The translations under genes were made by a program, and so were the position numbers. Below the pieces are notes generated by a model. It ran no database searches, was not told the DNA's origin, and saw only the letters and a program-made list of their open reading frames with translations. Positions 1 through 6,097 of a stretch of 7,789 bases of DNA are shown here, in pieces. The stretch is taken from NCBI GenBank assembly GCA_944353735.1, contig CALVPU010000176.1, positions 1-7,789 on the forward strand, given 5' to 3'. Source of the DNA: an uncultured Eubacteriales bacterium. Its GTDB lineage: Bacteria > Bacillota > Clostridia > Christensenellales > Aristaeellaceae. How positions within the stretch are numbered: the stretch's first letter is position 1; each line of letters begins with the position of its first letter.

Positions 1-326
1 ATGCGCTCGGTCATCTCGCCCTGATACTGCGGCGCGAACTTCACGCCCACCAGCGCGGTCGTGCCGGCGACCACCACGCGGCTGTCGGCGATTTCGGAGA
101 TGCGGTTGACGTTGCCCTCGACCTGACCGGAGCCGGTCAGCCAGTCAAACGCCACGGGGCGCTCGGTGGCGCCGCCGCCGTTGGTCGCCGTAGGCGCGCC
201 GCTGGTCTCGGGCATGAAGTCGGTCTCGGTCGTGGACTTCGGCGCGTCGGCGTTCATGCACGCCGTCAGCGCCAGACACATCGCCGCCGCCAGCGCGGCG
301 CAGGCGATCTTCTTGAAATGTTTCAT
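1..326 (-). CDS. YhcN/YlaJ-like sporulation lipoprotein, N-terminal part (C-terminus outside window)
   Basis: About 108 codons are visible, reading leftward off the window edge. The protein opens with MKHFKKIACAALAAAMC, a basic and then hydrophobic signal peptide, followed by the lipobox L-T-A-C, so Cys23 should be lipidated and the protein anchored outside the membrane. A low-complexity Thr/Pro/Gly linker follows (residues about 24-57). The visible end has the pattern of the YhcN/YlaJ family: Asn-Arg-Ile-x-x-Ile-Ala-Asp, then the strand VVVAG-T-TALVGVKF, matching the family's alternating 'valine-rich strand, GN/GT, A-x-V-G-V' core. Known members are spore-associated lipoproteins of uncertain function. 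The ATG is supported by the Shine-Dalgarno sequence AAGGAGG (complement of 336-342), 9 nt upstream. It lies 94 nt after the kinase stop codon on the same strand, but a forespore-type promoter in the gap suggests separate expression. The family call rests on a partial sequence. Confidence 0.72.
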   Translation of the reverse strand, partial: MKHFKKIACAALAAAMCLALTACMNADAPKSTTETDFMPETSGAPTATNGGGATERPVAFDWLTGSGQVEGNVNRISEIADSRVVVAGTTALVGVKFAPQYQGEMTER

Positions 327-350
327 GCGTTCCAACCTCCTTGCACGCTG

Positions 351-380
351 TATTTTCGGCGCATGCGGTTGGAAATATAC
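351..380 (-). promoter_or_regulatory. Candidate sigma-F/sigma-G-type promoter for the YhcN/YlaJ-like gene
   Basis: On the minus strand, GTATA (complement of 376-380) is followed after 15 nt by GCCGAAAATA (complement of 351-360). The Bacillus sigma-F consensus is about GYWTA, 15 nt, GGnRAnAnTW; the match misses only the second G of the -10. Transcription would start near 344, giving a short leader of about 18 nt that still contains the AAGGAGG at 336-342. A forespore sigma factor fits a YhcN-family gene, since such genes are expressed during sporulation in Bacillus. This is a consensus match by eye only. A vegetative alternative, TATATT at 374-379, has no acceptable -35. Confidence 0.42.
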
Positions 381-420
381 CCGTTTCTCCAGCGCGGCGG
401 GCGGAAGAAATTGCCGTATC

Positions 421-2067
421 TCAGTCGGTCTCGCGGTAGAAGCAGCAGCCGCCGATGAACTCGCGCAGGATGGAGTTGACGGGAATCTCGTCCTCGACGT
501 CGCTTTCGCAGATGTAGTTCAAGAACTTCACCAGCCGGCGCGCGAGCGTGTAGTGCGGGCTGTGCGGCTGCACCGCCAGCAGCATCGGATAGGCGTACCG
601 CTTCATGATCGGCAGCTCGTATGCCAGCGAAGAATTGAACATCGCGTCCGCCGTCTCCTGATAGGGAAAGATGTACTTCTCCTCGCCGCGGCGCACCGAG
701 GACCACATCGCCATCGTGTCCTCCGGCAGCGTGCGGCGGAACTGGTAGTCGCGCACAATGCGCCGCAGCAGGCGCGCGTCGGTGGTGCGGATGCGGTTGT
801 GGTCGTCGAGGTTGAGCATGGTCAGGGCGCTGATGTAGATCTTGAACTTCATCGCGCGCGGCACCGAGCGCGTCAGCTCGTCGTTGAGGCCGTGAATGCC
901 CTCGATGATGATCGGCTGGCCCGGCTCGACGCGCATGGGATGGGTTCTGGGCGCGCGCCGTCCGGTGCGGAAGTCGAAGGTCGGCGCGTCGACCGTCTCG
1001 CCGGCGAGCAGCTTCGGCAGGTGATCGCACAGCAGATCGACGTCGAGCGTGTCCAGCCGCTCGAGGTCCAGCGAGCCGTCCGGCTCGCGCGGGATGGCGT
1101 CGCGGTCGCGGTAGTAGTCGTCCAGCGACAGCTTCACCGGCCTGAGCCCGTGCACCCGCAGCGCGATCGCCATGCGGTGGGCGAACGTGGTCTTGCCCGA
1201 CGACGACGGTCCCGCAATGAGCATCACCCGCGCGCCGCTGGCGATGAACTGGTCGGCGATGCGCTCGATCCTGCGCTCGTGCAGCGCCTCGTTGACGCGG
1301 ATGAACTCGCGCAGGCGGCGTCCCTGCGCCATGTCGTTGAGGTCGGCGGCGTTCATGCAGCCGAGGATCTCCTGCCAGCGCGCGCTCTCGGCATAGGTGC
1401 GCATCAGCTTGGGCAGGTCGGCAAACGGCGCCACGCGCGCGGGGTCGGCGGCGTCCGGCATGCGCAGCACCAGCCCGCCGGCGTATTTCGTCAGGCCGAA
1501 CACGCGCACGAAGCCCGCCGAGGGAACCATCTCGCCGTAGAAGTAGTCCTCGCAGCCGTCGAGCGCGTAGAGCGTGAAGTGGTCGAACTTGCGGTAGCGC
1601 AGGATGCGCAGCCGGTCCTGCTGACCGGTGCGGGCGAAGTAGTCGCGCGCATCGGCGGTGGAAACGTCCTTGCGGACGATGGGCGCGTCCGCCGCCGCCA
1701 GCGCGCGCATCCGCGCCGCGATCGCCTCCGTCAGCGCCTCGTCCGGCGGGCAGGCGCCGATGGTCAGGTACAGTCCCTGACCGAAGGAGTGCTCGATGCG
1801 CACGCGCAGTCCCGGCGCCACGTGCCGCGCCGCCGCCAGAAACAGCAGCTGCAGCGAGCGCTCGTAGATGCGGCGGCCCTCCTCGTCGGCGTAGGTGAGC
1901 GCGCGGGCATAGGCGTACTCCTCCACCCGCTCCGCGAGCGACCGCGTGCGCCCTTCGATGCTGATGCCCAGCGCGCCCGCGCCGCCGTCGGGCAGCCGCG
2001 AAAGCAGGTCGAGCCAGCGCTCCGTCCCCGCACAGTTCATTTCCATTCCGTTCAGCTTCGTGTACAC
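421..2067 (-). CDS. Nucleoside kinase (uridine kinase-like) with N-terminal ThrRS-like domain
   Basis: This 548-residue protein likely phosphorylates a nucleoside such as uridine or cytidine using a nucleoside triphosphate, in cytosolic pyrimidine salvage. The N-terminal part (about 35-230) resembles the second additional domain of threonyl-tRNA synthetase: RRIYERSLQLLFLAAARH, then IEHSFGQGLY at about 91-100. The C-terminal part is a P-loop kinase of the uridine kinase/PRK type. It has Walker A GPSSSGKT at 286-293, the substrate-side motif LSLDDYYRDRD at 313-323, the strand IIIEGIHGLN at 386-395 and the lid-like RIRTTDARLLRRIVRDYQFR at 425-444. It ends with the family's SILREFIGG pattern. The length of about 550 residues is usual for this two-domain family in Firmicutes. 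The start is GTG, with GAGGGAGGG 7 nt upstream. It lies downstream of the EF-G paralogue but has its own promoter. The substrate is inferred from family membership; members are often annotated udk-like. Confidence 0.9.
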   Translation of the reverse strand: MYTKLNGMEMNCAGTERWLDLLSRLPDGGAGALGISIEGRTRSLAERVEEYAYARALTYADEEGRRIYERSLQLLFLAAARHVAPGLRVRIEHSFGQGLYLTIGACPPDEALTEAIAARMRALAAADAPIVRKDVSTADARDYFARTGQQDRLRILRYRKFDHFTLYALDGCEDYFYGEMVPSAGFVRVFGLTKYAGGLVLRMPDAADPARVAPFADLPKLMRTYAESARWQEILGCMNAADLNDMAQGRRLREFIRVNEALHERRIERIADQFIASGARVMLIAGPSSSGKTTFAHRMAIALRVHGLRPVKLSLDDYYRDRDAIPREPDGSLDLERLDTLDVDLLCDHLPKLLAGETVDAPTFDFRTGRRAPRTHPMRVEPGQPIIIEGIHGLNDELTRSVPRAMKFKIYISALTMLNLDDHNRIRTTDARLLRRIVRDYQFRRTLPEDTMAMWSSVRRGEEKYIFPYQETADAMFNSSLAYELPIMKRYAYPMLLAVQPHSPHYTLARRLVKFLNYICESDVEDEIPVNSILREFIGGCCFYRETD

Positions 2068-2074
2068 GCGCCGA

Positions 2075-2083
2075 CCCTCCCTC
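2075..2083 (-). promoter_or_regulatory. Ribosome binding site deciding the GTG start of the nucleoside kinase
   Basis: GAGGGAGGG (complement of 2075-2083) sits 7 nt before the GTG at 2067-2065. The nearby ATG at 2104-2102 is in another frame. The later in-frame ATGs at kinase codons 8 and 10 lie too far from this site. Confidence 0.65.
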
Positions 2084-2105
2084 GGTTTCCGCGTTGGCGG
2101 ACATG

Positions 2106-2120
2106 AATCTATTGTAGATT
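2106..2120. promoter_or_regulatory. 15-bp inverted repeat overlapping the kinase promoter (possible operator)
   Basis: AATCTA-TTG-TAGATT is a perfect 6-bp inverted repeat with a 3-nt centre. Its right half shares three bases with the -10 box of the minus-strand kinase promoter, and the rest covers the expected transcription start. This is a typical place for a repressor to bind. It could also form a weak hairpin at the 5' end of the mRNA, or be chance in a small AT-rich patch. No regulator is encoded in the window. Confidence 0.35.
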
Positions 2121-2146
2121 ATACCACGCCCGCGCGCGGAATGCAA
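2118..2146 (-). promoter_or_regulatory. Extended -10 sigma-A-type promoter of the nucleoside kinase
   Basis: On the minus strand there is a perfect TATAAT (complement of 2118-2123) preceded by TGG, giving an extended -10 of the form TGnTATAAT. A weak -35, TTGCAT (complement of 2141-2146), lies at an ideal 17-nt spacing. Transcription should start near 2111, about 44 nt before the GTG. The promoter sits just downstream of the hairpin that probably terminates the EF-G transcript, so the kinase can be expressed independently. Confidence 0.72.
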
Positions 2147-2162
2147 TGCGCAGCCCTGCCGG

Positions 2163-2202
2163 AAAAGCCATGCGCGCGGCATGCAGGGCGGCGCGCATGG
2201 CT
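2163..2202 (-). terminator. Probable intrinsic terminator downstream of the EF-G paralogue
   Basis: The minus strand forms a perfect 12-bp stem, AGCCATGCGCGC paired with GCGCGCATGGCT (arms 2191-2202 and 2166-2177), around a 13-nt loop, followed directly by a short T tract (TTTTCC, counting the last stem base). This is the only one of the three hairpins in this spacer with a T run. It lies about 115 nt after the EF-G stop and just before the kinase promoter. The T tract is short, so termination may be partial. Confidence 0.6.
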
Positions 2203-2234
2203 GCGGAACCGGCGCGCCGTCCCGGACGCAAAGC

Positions 2235-2260
2235 GGCTGCCCGGCGCATGCCGGGCAGCC
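2235..2260. repeat. Perfect 11-bp GC-rich hairpin in the EF-G/kinase spacer
   Basis: GGCTGCCCGGC and GCCGGGCAGCC pair perfectly around a 4-nt loop (GCAT). On the minus strand it is followed by GCTTTGCG, too poor in T for a classical terminator. It may protect the 3' end of the EF-G mRNA, help pause polymerase, or be a dispersed palindromic repeat. Confidence 0.5.
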
Positions 2261-2277
2261 TGATGGAGGTATGGGGA

Positions 2278-2295
2278 TTGCGCGCAAGCGCGCAA
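2278..2295. repeat. 8-bp palindromic hairpin just after the EF-G stop codon
   Basis: TTGCGCGC-AA-GCGCGCAA is an almost perfect palindrome starting about 20 nt after the EF-G stop on the minus strand. The two-base centre means the real loop would be larger and the stem shorter. An alternative pairing uses GATTGC with GCAATC on its flanks. No T tract follows. Confidence 0.4.
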
Positions 2296-2315
2296 ACTGC
2301 AATCGTTTCCGGGGA

Positions 2316-4397
2316 TCAATCGTCGTCCTCGTCCTCGCGCTTGCTCGCCTCGACGATCTTCTTGGCGTCGGCGGCGGGAACTTCCTCGTAGCGCTCGAAG
2401 TGCATCGTGAACGAGCCGCGCGCCTGCGTCATGGAGCGCAGGTCGGTGGCGTACTTGAACATCTCGCTCAGCGGGGCCTCGGCGGTAACGCGCTGCAGGT
2501 CGCCGACCTTGTCCATGCCCATGATGCGACCGCGGCGCTTGTTCATGTCGCCGATGACGTCGCCCATGTACTGGTCCGGCACGTCCACCTCGACGTGGTA
2601 GATGGGCTCGAGCAGCACGGGGTTGGCGCCCGTCAGCTGCTTGAACGCGAGGCGCGCGGCGGTCTTGAACGCCATTTCGGAGGAGTCAACCGGATGGTAC
2701 GAGCCGTCGTACAGCTCCGCCGTCAGGCCGACCACCGGGAATCCGGCGAGCACGCCGTGCTTGATGTTGTCGCGCAGGCCCTTTTCGACCGCGGGGATGA
2801 AGTTGCGCGGGACGGTGCCGCCGACAACGGAATCGATGAAGTGGAACTCGGTGTCCTCTGGGTCGGCATTGGGACGGAACTTGATCTTGACGTCGCCGAA
2901 CTGACCGTGTCCGCCGGACTGCTTCTTGTGGCGGCCCTGCACGTCGATCGGCTTGCGGATAGACTCGCGGTACGGGATCTTGGGGTCCTGCAGCACGCAG
3001 TCCGCGCCGAACTTGCTCGCCAGCTTCTTGGCGATGACCTCGATGTGCATCTCGCCCAGGCCGGAGAGCACGGACTCGGTGGTCTCGACGTTCTTTTCGA
3101 GCTTGATCGTCGGGTCCTCCTCCATGAGGCGGTTGAGGCCGGAGAAGATCTTGTCCTCCTCGCCCGCCTTCTTGGCGTAGACGGCCTTGGAGATGCAGGG
3201 CGCCGGGAACTCGAGGTCCGGGAACTTCACGGGATTGTTCGCGTCGCACAGCGTGTTGCCGGTGGCGACGGACTGCAGCTTCGCCAGCGCGCACAGGTCG
3301 CCGGCGCAGACCTTGGTGGTCGTGTTCTGCTTCTTGCCGCGCAGGAAGTAGATCGTGCCGGGCTTCTCGGTCTTTTCAGCGTTGACGTTGTACAGCTGGG
3401 TGTCGGCGGTCAGCACGCCGGAGATGACCTTCATCAGCGACAGCTTGCCCACGAACGGGTCCGCCATGGTCTTGAACACGCGCGCGGAGAAGGGCTGGTC
3501 GTCGGCGCAGACGCGCTCGACCGGCTCGCCGCTCTTGGGATCGACGCCCTCGAGCACGTGGCCCGCCGGCGACGGCATCAGGTCGATGATGTAGTCCAGC
3601 AGCTTCGCCAGACCGACGCGGGTGATGCCCGAGCAGCACACGACCGGCACGACGGTGCCTTCAAGGATGCCCTTGCGCAGGCCGTGCATCATCTCTTCGG
3701 GCGACAGCTCGCCTTCCTCGAAGAACTTCTCCATCAGCTCGTCGTCGGCGCCGGCGGCGGCTTCCATGATCTGCTCGCGCGCCTTCTCGACGTCGGCGGC
3801 GACGGAGGCGGGGATGTCCACGGCCTTGAGCTGCTTGCCCTCGCCGGTATACGCCTTGTTCTCCAGCACGCAGACCACGCCGCTGAACTTGCCGCCCTCG
3901 ACGATGGGCACCTCGATGGGCGCGATGTGGCTGCCGTACTTCTCGGTGATGGTGCCCAGCGCCTTGGTGAAGTTGGCGTTGTCGCGGTCCATCTGGTTGA
4001 CGACGATCATGCGCGCGGTGTGGGTCTTGTCGCACATCGCCCACGCCTTTTCCGCGCCCACGCTCAGGCCGGAGACCGCGCCCACGGTGATCAGCGCGGC
4101 TTCGCTGACGGCCATGGGGCCGACCTGCTCGCCGGCAAAGTCAAAGTAACCGGGCACGTCGATCAGGTTGATCTTGGTGTCCTTCCACTCCAGCGGCGCC
4201 ATGGCGGCGCTGATGGAGATGTGGCGGCGCACTTCCTCCTGATCGTAGTCGGTGGTGGTGCTGCCATCCTCGACGCGGCCCTGACGGTCGATCACCCCGG
4301 CGGTAAACAGCAGCGCTTCGACCAGCGTGGTCTTGCCCTCGCTGCCGTGGCCCACGACGCAGAGGTTGCGGATATTCTTGGCCTGATAGTCTTTCAT
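2316..4397 (-). CDS. fusA: Elongation factor G paralogue (EF-G2/FusA2-like translational GTPase)
   Basis: The protein has 693 residues, normal for EF-G. The GTPase domain has G1 GHGSEGKT (16-23), a switch-I region with STTTDYDQEE (46-55), G3 DVPGYFDF (80-87), G4 NQMD (134-137) and a G5-like CSG (255-257). The later domains follow the EF-G plan: domain II from about 300, domain III with GLGEMHIEV (446-454), domain IV with KKQSGGHGQFGDV (491-503), and the tip loop DGSYHPVDSSEMAFK (564-578) keeping the decoding-site His568. Domain V holds YMGDVIGDMNKRRG (610-623), then an acidic tail. Canonical EF-G has DTPGH and NKxD; here the catalytic His is Tyr84 and the G4 Lys is Gln. The Tyr is typical of the EF-G2 group, so this may not be the main translocase, and fusA is the family symbol only. 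The start is ATG with AGGGGG 9 nt upstream. The frame stays open for 52 more codons upstream, but that stretch resembles no EF-G. Confidence 0.93.
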   Translation of the reverse strand: MKDYQAKNIRNLCVVGHGSEGKTTLVEALLFTAGVIDRQGRVEDGSTTTDYDQEEVRRHISISAAMAPLEWKDTKINLIDVPGYFDFAGEQVGPMAVSEAALITVGAVSGLSVGAEKAWAMCDKTHTARMIVVNQMDRDNANFTKALGTITEKYGSHIAPIEVPIVEGGKFSGVVCVLENKAYTGEGKQLKAVDIPASVAADVEKAREQIMEAAAGADDELMEKFFEEGELSPEEMMHGLRKGILEGTVVPVVCCSGITRVGLAKLLDYIIDLMPSPAGHVLEGVDPKSGEPVERVCADDQPFSARVFKTMADPFVGKLSLMKVISGVLTADTQLYNVNAEKTEKPGTIYFLRGKKQNTTTKVCAGDLCALAKLQSVATGNTLCDANNPVKFPDLEFPAPCISKAVYAKKAGEEDKIFSGLNRLMEEDPTIKLEKNVETTESVLSGLGEMHIEVIAKKLASKFGADCVLQDPKIPYRESIRKPIDVQGRHKKQSGGHGQFGDVKIKFRPNADPEDTEFHFIDSVVGGTVPRNFIPAVEKGLRDNIKHGVLAGFPVVGLTAELYDGSYHPVDSSEMAFKTAARLAFKQLTGANPVLLEPIYHVEVDVPDQYMGDVIGDMNKRRGRIMGMDKVGDLQRVTAEAPLSEMFKYATDLRSMTQARGSFTMHFERYEEVPAADAKKIVEASKREDEDDD

Positions 4398-4556
4398 GAA
4401 AAAATTCCCCCTGTTCGATGATCTGCCGCGCGGGCGACCGCACGGGTCTGGCTCGGGGCGTCTGTCTGCTGAATCCATCCAACGCGCCGGCTTGCGTGCT
4501 CCGGCGATGCAATCTCTTGGGCGCGAATCAAACAGCATGGCCGCGTTCGCCACAGT
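4398..4556 (-). other. Long 5' leader of the EF-G paralogue (about 160 nt)
   Basis: From the predicted transcription start near 4556 to the ATG at 4397 the leader is about 160 nt, GC-rich at first and then AT-rich around the ribosome binding site (AGGGGG, complement of 4407-4412). It contains a small GCCGG/CCGGC hairpin at about 4483-4503. No known riboswitch or terminator/antiterminator pair was recognised. It is in frame with the CDS and has no stop, so an ATG at 4538 could in principle add 47 residues, but that ATG lacks a Shine-Dalgarno sequence. Confidence 0.4.
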
Positions 4557-4562
4557 ATTTAT

Positions 4563-4591
4563 ATTTTAACAGAATTCCTTTCATTTGAAAA
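4563..4591 (-). promoter_or_regulatory. Sigma-A-type promoter of the EF-G paralogue
   Basis: On the minus strand, -35 TTTTCA (complement of 4586-4591; 4/6 to TTGACA) and -10 TAAAAT (complement of 4563-4568; 5/6 to TATAAT) are separated by exactly 17 nt. They lie in the only strongly AT-rich stretch of the divergent region (about 4552-4625). No convincing plus-strand promoter for the CAP gene was found there; TTGAAA at 4585-4590 has no -10 at the right distance. Confidence 0.6.
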
Positions 4592-4667
4592 GACCTTTTT
4601 GGCAGGATTTTCGGTTTTTGTGCGGAACTATGAAGCAGTTCGCTTGAAATGCACCGAAAAGACCGTC

Positions 4668-4671
4668 GGAG
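4668..4671 (+). promoter_or_regulatory. Ribosome binding site choosing ATG 4681 for the CAP protein
   Basis: GGAG lies 9 nt before ATG 4681. Two in-frame TTG codons at 4672 and 4675 would place this site directly against the start codon, so the ATG is preferred. Confidence 0.6.
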
Positions 4672-4680
4672 TTGTTGGAT

Positions 4681-5928
4681 ATGCTGAAGAAATGGTTTTC
4701 GCTCATCGCCGCGGCGGCGCTGGTCTGGCTCGCGGCGGCGCCGGGACTGGCGTTTGAGACGCGCGAGGAGATGCGCGCGGCGTACGGCGCGCTGAGCGGT
4801 TTTGCCGGCGATACGCCCTACGCGCAGGTTCCGCGCGTCGAAGCGCCGCACGAGTCCGGCGCGCTCGACCCCCTCGCCGTCGCGGACGCGCTGGACTACC
4901 TAAACTTCCTGCGCGCGCTGGCGGGCGTGGAGCCGGTGACCATCAGCCGCCTCTATGCCGACCGCTGCCAGCGCGGCGCGGTGCTGCTCGCGGCGGTGGA
5001 CTACGCCAGCCACGACGTGCCCCAGCCTGCGGACATGGACGGCGACTTCTACCAGTCCGCGCGTCTGGCGACGACGGCGTCCAACGTCGCGCGCTTCAAC
5101 TGGATGCGCCCGGACATCCTCCGCGACGGCATGGCGTACTTCGCCCGCGACGACGGCGTGGCGAACCTCGCGGCGCTCGGTCACCGCCGCTGGCTGCTCG
5201 ACCCGGCGATGGCGCAGACCGGCTTCGGCCTGGCGAACTCGGCGACGGGCATGAGCTACGTGGTGATGTACGCCCACGACCGCGGCAACGCCGGCGCCGA
5301 GTGGTCCGAGGTCTGCTGGCCCTCGGCGGGCGTCTTTCCCGTGGAGCTGATGCACGCCGACCTGGCGTGGTCGATCTCGCTCAACCCCGAAGTCTACGAC
5401 CTCGCGCGCTCGGACATCACCGTGACGCTCGAGGAGGCGTCGCTCGGGCTGCGCTTTTCGTTCCACTGCAGCGCCGGCACGGGCGACGGCTTCTGCACGG
5501 TCAACTTCGACGCCTACGGCTCCGGTCCCTGCGTCATCTTCCGTCCGGACTTTTCGCAGGCGGACTTCACGGACTACCTGCAGAACCAGCGCTGGACGGT
5601 GCGCGTCGAGGGCCTCGTGACCGCGGACGGCGAGCCGGCGCTTCTGGAATACGCCGTCGAGATGGCGTCGCTGTACGCGCAGGACGTCGCCGCGGTGGAG
5701 CTGAGCGCGCTCGAGCTCAGCCTGCGTCCCGGTGAGACGGCGCGCCTGCGCGCGGCGGTGATCCCCACCTATGCCGACGACCTCGCCGTGTCGTGGTCCA
5801 GCACCGACCCCGCCGTCGCGACCGTGGACGCGGACGGCAACGTCTCCGCCCTCGCGTCCGGAACCTGCGAGATCGTCGCCGCCAGCGCCAACGGCCGCCA
5901 GGACCGCTGCGCGGTGACGGTATCCTGA
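4681..5928 (+). CDS. Secreted CAP (SCP/PR1-like) domain protein with C-terminal BIG2 domain
   Basis: The protein has 415 residues. It begins MLKKWFSLIAAAALVWLAAA, a classic signal peptide with likely cleavage after the Ala of GLA (residue 24), so it is exported; there is no lipobox, LPXTG or membrane anchor. A CAP domain covers about 65-205, with LNFLRALAGV near its start, YASHD (108-112), and GHRRWLLDPAMAQTGFG (167-183), the conserved clostridial CAP pattern. Segment 206-330 (CWPSAGVFPVE, LAWSISLNP) is a conserved-looking companion region without a name I can give. Residues 337-415 form a bacterial Ig-like BIG2 domain: LSLRPGETARL, AVSWSSTDPAVATVD, G-x-VSALASGTCEI, VTV. The biochemical role of bacterial CAP proteins is mostly unknown; BIG2 suggests wall or surface adhesion. 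The CAP signature Glu (GEN-I) seems replaced by Ser in ATTASNVAR. It is transcribed divergently from EF-G and convergently with the next gene. Confidence 0.88.
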   Translation: MLKKWFSLIAAAALVWLAAAPGLAFETREEMRAAYGALSGFAGDTPYAQVPRVEAPHESGALDPLAVADALDYLNFLRALAGVEPVTISRLYADRCQRGAVLLAAVDYASHDVPQPADMDGDFYQSARLATTASNVARFNWMRPDILRDGMAYFARDDGVANLAALGHRRWLLDPAMAQTGFGLANSATGMSYVVMYAHDRGNAGAEWSEVCWPSAGVFPVELMHADLAWSISLNPEVYDLARSDITVTLEEASLGLRFSFHCSAGTGDGFCTVNFDAYGSGPCVIFRPDFSQADFTDYLQNQRWTVRVEGLVTADGEPALLEYAVEMASLYAQDVAAVELSALELSLRPGETARLRAAVIPTYADDLAVSWSSTDPAVATVDADGNVSALASGTCEIVAASANGRQDRCAVTVS

Positions 5929-5967
5929 TTCCGCCAAGGTCACATTTCCCCAACCTCTGCGCCCCGC

Positions 5968-6007
5968 AAAAAACCGGCCCTGCCGATTGTTCGGACAGAG
6001 CCGGTTT
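5968..6007 (-). terminator. Strong intrinsic terminator in the convergent gap
   Basis: AAACCGGC (5971-5978) pairs with GCCGGTTT (6000-6007). Inside, CTG-CCGA pairs with TCGG-ACAG across a TTGT loop, giving a long stem with small internal mismatches. On the minus strand it is followed by six T (complement of 5968-5973), a textbook terminator for the 6098-6700 gene and anything co-transcribed with it. On the plus strand only TTTCG follows, so it may also stop the CAP transcript, less efficiently. Confidence 0.85.
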
Positions 6008-6097
6008 CGCTTCCCGGCGCGCTTCCGCGCGCCCCGCCTGCGCCGGGCGCCGATGACCGCCACGCCTTGGGCGCGGCGGCAGGCGCTTCACCGCGCG

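Noticed and set aside
166..2106. 646-codon plus-strand open frame opposite the nucleoside kinase
   Set aside because: Its translation is Arg/His/Val/Ala-rich without any domain, lies antisense to a clearly conserved kinase, and is explained by high GC at third codon positions of the real gene.
323..2302. 659-codon minus-strand frame overlapping the kinase
   Set aside because: It is a frame-shifted shadow of the kinase, rich in Arg/Ala/His, with no conserved motif. The kinase frame carries the Walker A and family motifs.
2181..4421. 746-codon plus-strand open frame opposite the EF-G paralogue
   Set aside because: Composition (Asp/Val/Leu/His/Gly repeats) is typical of antisense reading of GC-rich genes. 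The minus strand encodes full-length EF-G with all its motifs.
4398..4553. N-terminal extension of EF-G from GTG 4553 or ATG 4538
   Set aside because: The extra residues resemble no EF-G N-terminus and have no ribosome binding site. The family start MKDYQAKNIRNL has AGGGGG at proper spacing.
4585..4613. Plus-strand promoter for the CAP gene using TTGAAA as -35
   Set aside because: The hexamer 17 nt downstream (TTTTCG) is a poor -10, and the same bases are better explained by the minus-strand EF-G promoter.
4900..6063. 387-codon minus-strand frame opposite the CAP protein
   Set aside because: Arg/Val/His-rich antisense shadow; it also runs through the terminator hairpin at 5968-6007.
6035..6085. 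CGCCTGC/GCAGGCG inverted repeat in the convergent gap
   Set aside because: Only 7 bp with a 37-nt loop in very GC-rich DNA; not distinguishable from chance beside the clear terminator at 5968-6007.
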